The notes below the pieces were generated by a model, which was not told where the DNA came from, ran no database searches, and was given only the letters and a program-made list of their open reading frames with translations. Of a stretch of DNA of 9,327 nucleotides, positions 6,798-9,327 are shown one piece after another; positions within the stretch are counted from its first letter, which is position 1, and each line of letters begins with the position of its first letter. The DNA lies in contig JAOUJX010000144.1 in assembly GCA_029882955.1 (NCBI GenBank), forward strand, positions 1-9,327. Reading direction: 5' to 3'. The DNA comes from Gammaproteobacteria bacterium. GTDB taxonomy: Bacteria; Pseudomonadota; Gammaproteobacteria; GCA-001735895. Made by a program: the position numbers and the translations under genes.

Positions 6798-8471
6798 ATG
6801 TCTGAAAATTTTGCAGAAATGTTTGAGCAAAGCATTACTCAAATGAATATGCGCGTCGGTGAAATCATCACTGGCGAAGTCGTCGATATCAACCGTGATG
6901 TTGTAATCGTCAATGCCGGCCTCAAATCTGAAGGTGTTATCCCGGTAGAACAGTTTTACAACGAAAGTGGTGAGCTCGACGTCAATATTGGCGATTCAGT
7001 CGAAGTCGCACTAGATTCGTTCGAAGATGGTTATGGCGAAACGCGTCTTTCGCGTGAAAAAGCCAAGCGTGCTCGTGCCTGGGCTCGCCTTGAAGAAGCG
7101 CAACAAGCTGACGAAATCATTACGGGCCGTTTCACAGGCAAAGTCAAAGGTGGCTTTACCGTTGATATCGGCGAAATTCGTGCATTTCTGCCAGGTTCTC
7201 TGGTCGATGTACGCCCGGTTCGCGATACCGCTTACCTGGAAGAAAAAGAACTCGAATTCAAGATCATCAAACTCGACCAGAAGCGCAACAATGTTGTGGT
7301 TTCACGTCGTGCAGTGGTAGAGAAAGAATTCAGCGAAGAGCGTGAAAAACTGCTTGAAACACTGAAAGAGGGCGAACGCGTACGTGGTATCGTCAAGAAT
7401 CTTACCGATTACGGTGCTTTCCTCGACCTCGGCGGCATCGACGGTCTGCTACACATCACCGATATGGCCTGGAAGCGTGTTAAACATCCTTCTGAAGTGG
7501 TTGAAATCGGTCAGGAAATCGACGTTGTGGTACTCAAGTTCGACCGCGACAAGAACCGTGTTTCTCTTGGCCTGAAGCAAATCGGCGACGATCCCTGGGC
7601 TAACATCATGCGTCGCTACCCAGAAGGTCAGCGTCTGTTCGGTCACGTCAGCAATATTACTGATTATGGCTGTTTTGTCGAAATCGAAGACGGTGTTGAA
7701 GGTCTTGTCCACGTTTCTGAAATGGACTGGACTAACAAAAATGTTAACCCGAACAAGGTTGTTAACCTCGGTGATGAAGTCGAAGTCGTTATTCTCGAAA
7801 TCGATGAAGAGCGTCGACGTATTTCTCTTGGCATGAAGCAATGCAAGCAAAACCCATGGGAAGAGTTTGGTACTACCGCTAATAAAGGCGACATTATCTC
7901 TGGTAAGATCAAGTCGATTACAGACTTCGGAATCTTTATCGGTCTCAATGGCAATATCGATGGTTTGATTCATCTTACCGATCTGTCCTGGAACAAAACT
8001 GGTGAAGAAGCAGTTCGTGATTATCAGAAAGGTCAGGAAGTTGAAGCGATGGTTTTATCTATCGATCCGGAGCGGGAGCGTATTTCACTGGGTATCAAGC
8101 AAATAGAAAAAGACCCATTCTCCAGCTTTATCTCAGATAAGCCAAAGGGAAGCATCGTCACAGGCACTGTCGTATCGGTAGATGCCAAGGCGGCCATAGT
8201 CGATCTCGGCGATGGAATCGAAGGTGTGTTGAGAGCGTCAGAAATGGCGAAAGATCGCGTCGAAGATGCCCGTAGCTTCATGAACGAGGGTGATCAGGTA
8301 GAAGCCAAGATTACAGGTATGGATCGTAAAGGCCGCAGCGTTTTTCTTTCTATTAAAGCTAAGGACACCGACGAAGAGCAGGAAGCCTTGAAGGATTATG
8401 CAGCGAGCACTGATTCAACTGGTACAACTACCAGTTTCGGCGACCTGTTAAAGGAAAAACTGGATTCTTAA
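6798..8471 (+). CDS. rpsA: 30S ribosomal protein S1
   Basis: S1 binds mRNA on the small subunit, unfolds structured leaders and assists initiation; in this class it also represses its own mRNA. The 557 residues equal the E. coli length. The N-terminus (MSENFAEMFEQS) matches the ribosome-docking segment of S1. Six S1/OB-fold repeats are visible at about 20-86, 105-171, 192-260, 277-347, 364-434 and 451-520. Repeats 3-5 share the TDYG(A/C)F or TDFGIF strand, a G-L-(V/L/I)-H turn and the R(V/I)SLG(L/M/I)KQ ending. Repeat 6 is more divergent, as expected for the family. The short tail ends TTTSFGDLLKEKLDS. The start is set by a good AGGA six bases upstream. The gene sits alone between two hairpins (6703-6730 and 8479-8514), so it probably has its own transcript; its promoter was not recognised. 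Confidence 0.98.
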   Translation: MSENFAEMFEQSITQMNMRVGEIITGEVVDINRDVVIVNAGLKSEGVIPVEQFYNESGELDVNIGDSVEVALDSFEDGYGETRLSREKAKRARAWARLEEAQQADEIITGRFTGKVKGGFTVDIGEIRAFLPGSLVDVRPVRDTAYLEEKELEFKIIKLDQKRNNVVVSRRAVVEKEFSEEREKLLETLKEGERVRGIVKNLTDYGAFLDLGGIDGLLHITDMAWKRVKHPSEVVEIGQEIDVVVLKFDRDKNRVSLGLKQIGDDPWANIMRRYPEGQRLFGHVSNITDYGCFVEIEDGVEGLVHVSEMDWTNKNVNPNKVVNLGDEVEVVILEIDEERRRISLGMKQCKQNPWEEFGTTANKGDIISGKIKSITDFGIFIGLNGNIDGLIHLTDLSWNKTGEEAVRDYQKGQEVEAMVLSIDPERERISLGIKQIEKDPFSSFISDKPKGSIVTGTVVSVDAKAAIVDLGDGIEGVLRASEMAKDRVEDARSFMNEGDQVEAKITGMDRKGRSVFLSIKAKDTDEEQEALKDYAASTDSTGTTTSFGDLLKEKLDS

Positions 8472-8478
8472 AATCCTG

Positions 8479-8514
8479 TTTGAGGGCGACTTAAACTGTT
8501 AAGTCGCCCTCAAA
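8479..8514 (+). terminator. Perfect 16-bp stem-loop after rpsA, probable terminator
   Basis: Bases 8479-8494 are exactly complementary to 8499-8514, leaving a 4-nt loop (ACTG). The stem has a GC-rich core (GAGGGCGAC / GTCGCCCTC) and begins seven bases after the rpsA stop. The tail is GTTTAAAAAG, so only three T follow and the U-tract is poor. It may end or protect the 3' end of rpsA mRNA. The mirror-strand tail is also poor in T, so a bidirectional role is not favoured. Confidence 0.65.
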
Positions 8515-8545
8515 GTTTAAAAAGGGCTGTTAAAAGTAGTGACTG

Positions 8546-8558
8546 TAAGTCGTTGATT
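8546..8558 (-). promoter_or_regulatory. Putative IHF binding site upstream of ihfB
   Basis: On the minus strand this reads AATCAACGACTTA, a complete match to the IHF consensus WATCAANNNNTTR. It lies 88 bases before the ihfB ATG at 8646. The side where IHF sites usually carry an A/T-rich element (5' of WATCAA, here about 8559-8600 on the + strand) is strongly AT-rich. IHF is known to repress its own genes in E. coli, so autoregulation is a reasonable inference. The promoter it would act on is not clear: TATAAG at 8597-8602 is the best -10-like hexamer but lacks a good -35. Confidence 0.55.
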
Positions 8559-8645
8559 TTGTAAGATAAGTAAATTCTAGATTTATATTTTATCGTTATA
8601 AGTGCTGTTGGTAATTTTGAACCGCATCTTCGGCATCAGACTAAA

Positions 8646-8966
8646 ATGGGCGTTGTGATGAAAGAACCAGACTATGTACCTTCATTAACTAAATCAGACC
8701 TGATCGATAATCTATCTAAGAATCAGGGGCATCTGGCCTACAAAGATGTCGAGCTTGCAGTGAAGAGTCTGATTGAAATGATGAGTAACGCATTATCTAA
8801 CGGCGATCGCATAGAAATCCGGGGCTTTGGAAGCTTTAGCCTTCATTATCGACCACCCAGAACCGGTCGCAATCCGAAATCTGGTGATAAGGTCGAATTG
8901 CCGGGTAAGTATGTGCCTCATTTCAAACCTGGCAAAGAATTACGAGACCGGGCGAACGCTAAATAG
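8646..8966 (+). CDS. ihfB: Integration host factor subunit beta
   Basis: Beta subunit of IHF, a sequence-specific DNA-bending protein (heterodimer with IhfA) of the HU/IHF family, working in the nucleoid in recombination, replication and transcription. The core from TKSDLI to RDRAN aligns along its whole length with E. coli IhfB. It includes IEIRGFGSFSLHYR, the flexible arm RTGRNPKSGD with the intercalating proline in GRNP, and GKYVPHFKPGKELRDRA. The form of this arm marks it as IHF-beta, not HU or IHF-alpha. The start is uncertain: ATG 8646 gives 106 residues, GTG 8655 or ATG 8658 gives 103 or 102. None has a clear Shine-Dalgarno, and no usable start exists where E. coli begins. The protein therefore carries 9-13 extra N-terminal residues relative to the 94-residue E. 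coli protein. It probably has its own promoter in the AT-rich gap after the rpsA hairpin. Confidence 0.95.
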   Translation: MGVVMKEPDYVPSLTKSDLIDNLSKNQGHLAYKDVELAVKSLIEMMSNALSNGDRIEIRGFGSFSLHYRPPRTGRNPKSGDKVELPGKYVPHFKPGKELRDRANAK

Positions 8967-8986
8967 CCGCTTTAATTTCAGCCCTA

Positions 8987-8992
8987 TATAAT
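8987..8992 (+). promoter_or_regulatory. Possible -10 element for lapB
   Basis: A perfect TATAAT hexamer sits in the 55-nt gap between ihfB and lapB, 29 bases before the TTG start. No recognisable -35 (TTGACA-like) or TG extension lies at the right distance; the -35 region would overlap the ihfB stop. It could be a weak or activator-dependent promoter, or chance in an AT-rich gap. Confidence 0.3.
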
Positions 8993-9008
8993 CTAAATAC
9001 TGCCATGC

Positions 9009-9014
9009 AGGTGG
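9009..9014 (+). promoter_or_regulatory. Shine-Dalgarno supporting the TTG start of lapB
   Basis: AGGTGG is seven bases before TTG 9022. The frame has a stop (TAA 8989-8991) upstream and no ATG or GTG between that stop and 9022. This site together with the TTG is therefore the only credible start that keeps the membrane anchor. Confidence 0.65.
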
Positions 9015-9021
9015 CCTTACA

Positions 9022-9327
9022 TTGGATCTCTGGCTACTATCATTAATACTAATTTCTTTACTTATCGGTTGGGTAATGGGTCGATGGTCGCGCCCAGGAC
9101 GCCGACGCGAAGATCGAAATACTGGTCAATCACGCTATACTGACTCCTATGCTAAGGGTCTTAATTACCTGTTAACCGATGAGTCCGATAAGGCGATTCG
9201 CACCTTCACCGAACTGGTCCAGTTAGACCGCGATACGGTCGAAATCCATATTACTCTGGGAAATTTATTCCGATCTAAAGGGGAGGTGGACCGGGCTATC
9301 AAGATTCATCAAAATCTGCTTGCCCGC
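9022..9327 (+). CDS. lapB: LapB (YciM), N-terminal part; runs off the window
   Basis: LapB is an inner-membrane TPR protein that controls lipopolysaccharide synthesis, in E. coli by promoting FtsH degradation of LpxC and organising LPS assembly. Only the first 102 residues are present. A single hydrophobic anchor (about residues 3-18, LWLLSLILISLLIGWV) is followed by a basic stretch (GRWSRPGRRR). This matches the E. coli layout of anchor plus YMGRRS. Then come a LapB-type segment (YAKGLNYLLTDESDKAI) and the first TPR units, with TLGNLFRSKGEVDRAIKIHQ nearly identical to E. coli LapB. The start is a TTG, rare but supported by AGGTGG at 9009-9014 and by the fit of the anchor. The rubredoxin-like C-terminal domain lies outside. 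lapA, the usual partner just upstream, is absent. Confidence 0.92.
   Translation, partial: MDLWLLSLILISLLIGWVMGRWSRPGRRREDRNTGQSRYTDSYAKGLNYLLTDESDKAIRTFTELVQLDRDTVEIHITLGNLFRSKGEVDRAIKIHQNLLAR

Noticed and set aside
7449..7973. 174-codon open frame on the minus strand within rpsA
   Set aside because: It lies wholly inside the well-supported S1 gene, resembles no family I know, and is explained by the codon bias of rpsA.
7380..8100. Repeated DNA similarity between segments of rpsA
   Set aside because: This reflects the homologous S1 domains 3-5 of the protein, not a DNA repeat or recent duplication.
8553..8581. TTGATT (8553-8558) as a -35 with TCTAGA (8576-8581) as -10 for ihfB
   Set aside because: The -10 matches only about half of the consensus, and TTGATT is better explained as part of the IHF site.

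Overview
This window is a stretch of ordinary chromosomal housekeeping DNA from a gammaproteobacterium. The gene order gyrA - serC - pheA - tyrA - aroA - cmk - rpsA - ihfB - lapB is typical of that class, and every protein reads as a close relative of Escherichia coli or Pseudomonas counterparts. Ribosomal protein S1, for example, is 557 residues, the E. coli length, and the GyrA box is intact. The details fit a non-enteric, pseudomonad-like or marine-type lineage better than the Enterobacterales: PheA and AroA are of the Pseudomonas kind, and the aromatic genes are linked to cmk-rpsA-ihfB. All genes lie on the + strand. I see no mobile element, CRISPR array, tRNA, rRNA or foreign-looking insert.

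Layout. Positions 1-1597 hold the 3' part of gyrA (DNA gyrase A), whose start is outside the window. After 12 nt comes serC (1610-2701), then a 67-nt gap, then a tightly packed block: pheA (2769-3863), tyrA (3860-4723, ATGA overlap), aroA (4723-6030, TGATG overlap) and cmk (6017-6697, 14-nt overlap). A hairpin plus T-run at 6703-6730 closes this block. rpsA (6798-8471) follows with its own leader hairpin and a strong Shine-Dalgarno, and ends in a perfect 16-bp stem-loop (8479-8514). An AT-rich gap carries a full consensus match for an IHF site (8546-8558) ahead of ihfB (8646-8966). A 55-nt gap separates ihfB from the start of lapB (TTG at 9022), which runs off the right edge.

How the genes work together. 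SerC makes phosphoserine (and the pyridoxal precursor). AroA makes the penultimate intermediate to chorismate. PheA and TyrA lead from chorismate to phenylalanine and tyrosine. Cmk recycles CMP/dCMP. S1 and IHF are core translation and nucleoid proteins, and LapB sets LPS synthesis. The block is a version of the known serC-pheA-hisC-tyrA/aroA-cmk-rpsA 'supraoperon'. It differs from the Pseudomonas form in having no hisC between pheA and tyrA and in keeping tyrA and aroA as separate, overlapping genes. lapA, often found between ihfB and lapB, is also missing.

I did not find a previously undescribed system. The best leads are the probable IHF autoregulatory site, the gene-order variants, the N-terminal extension of IhfB, and the structured ends of the rpsA transcript.
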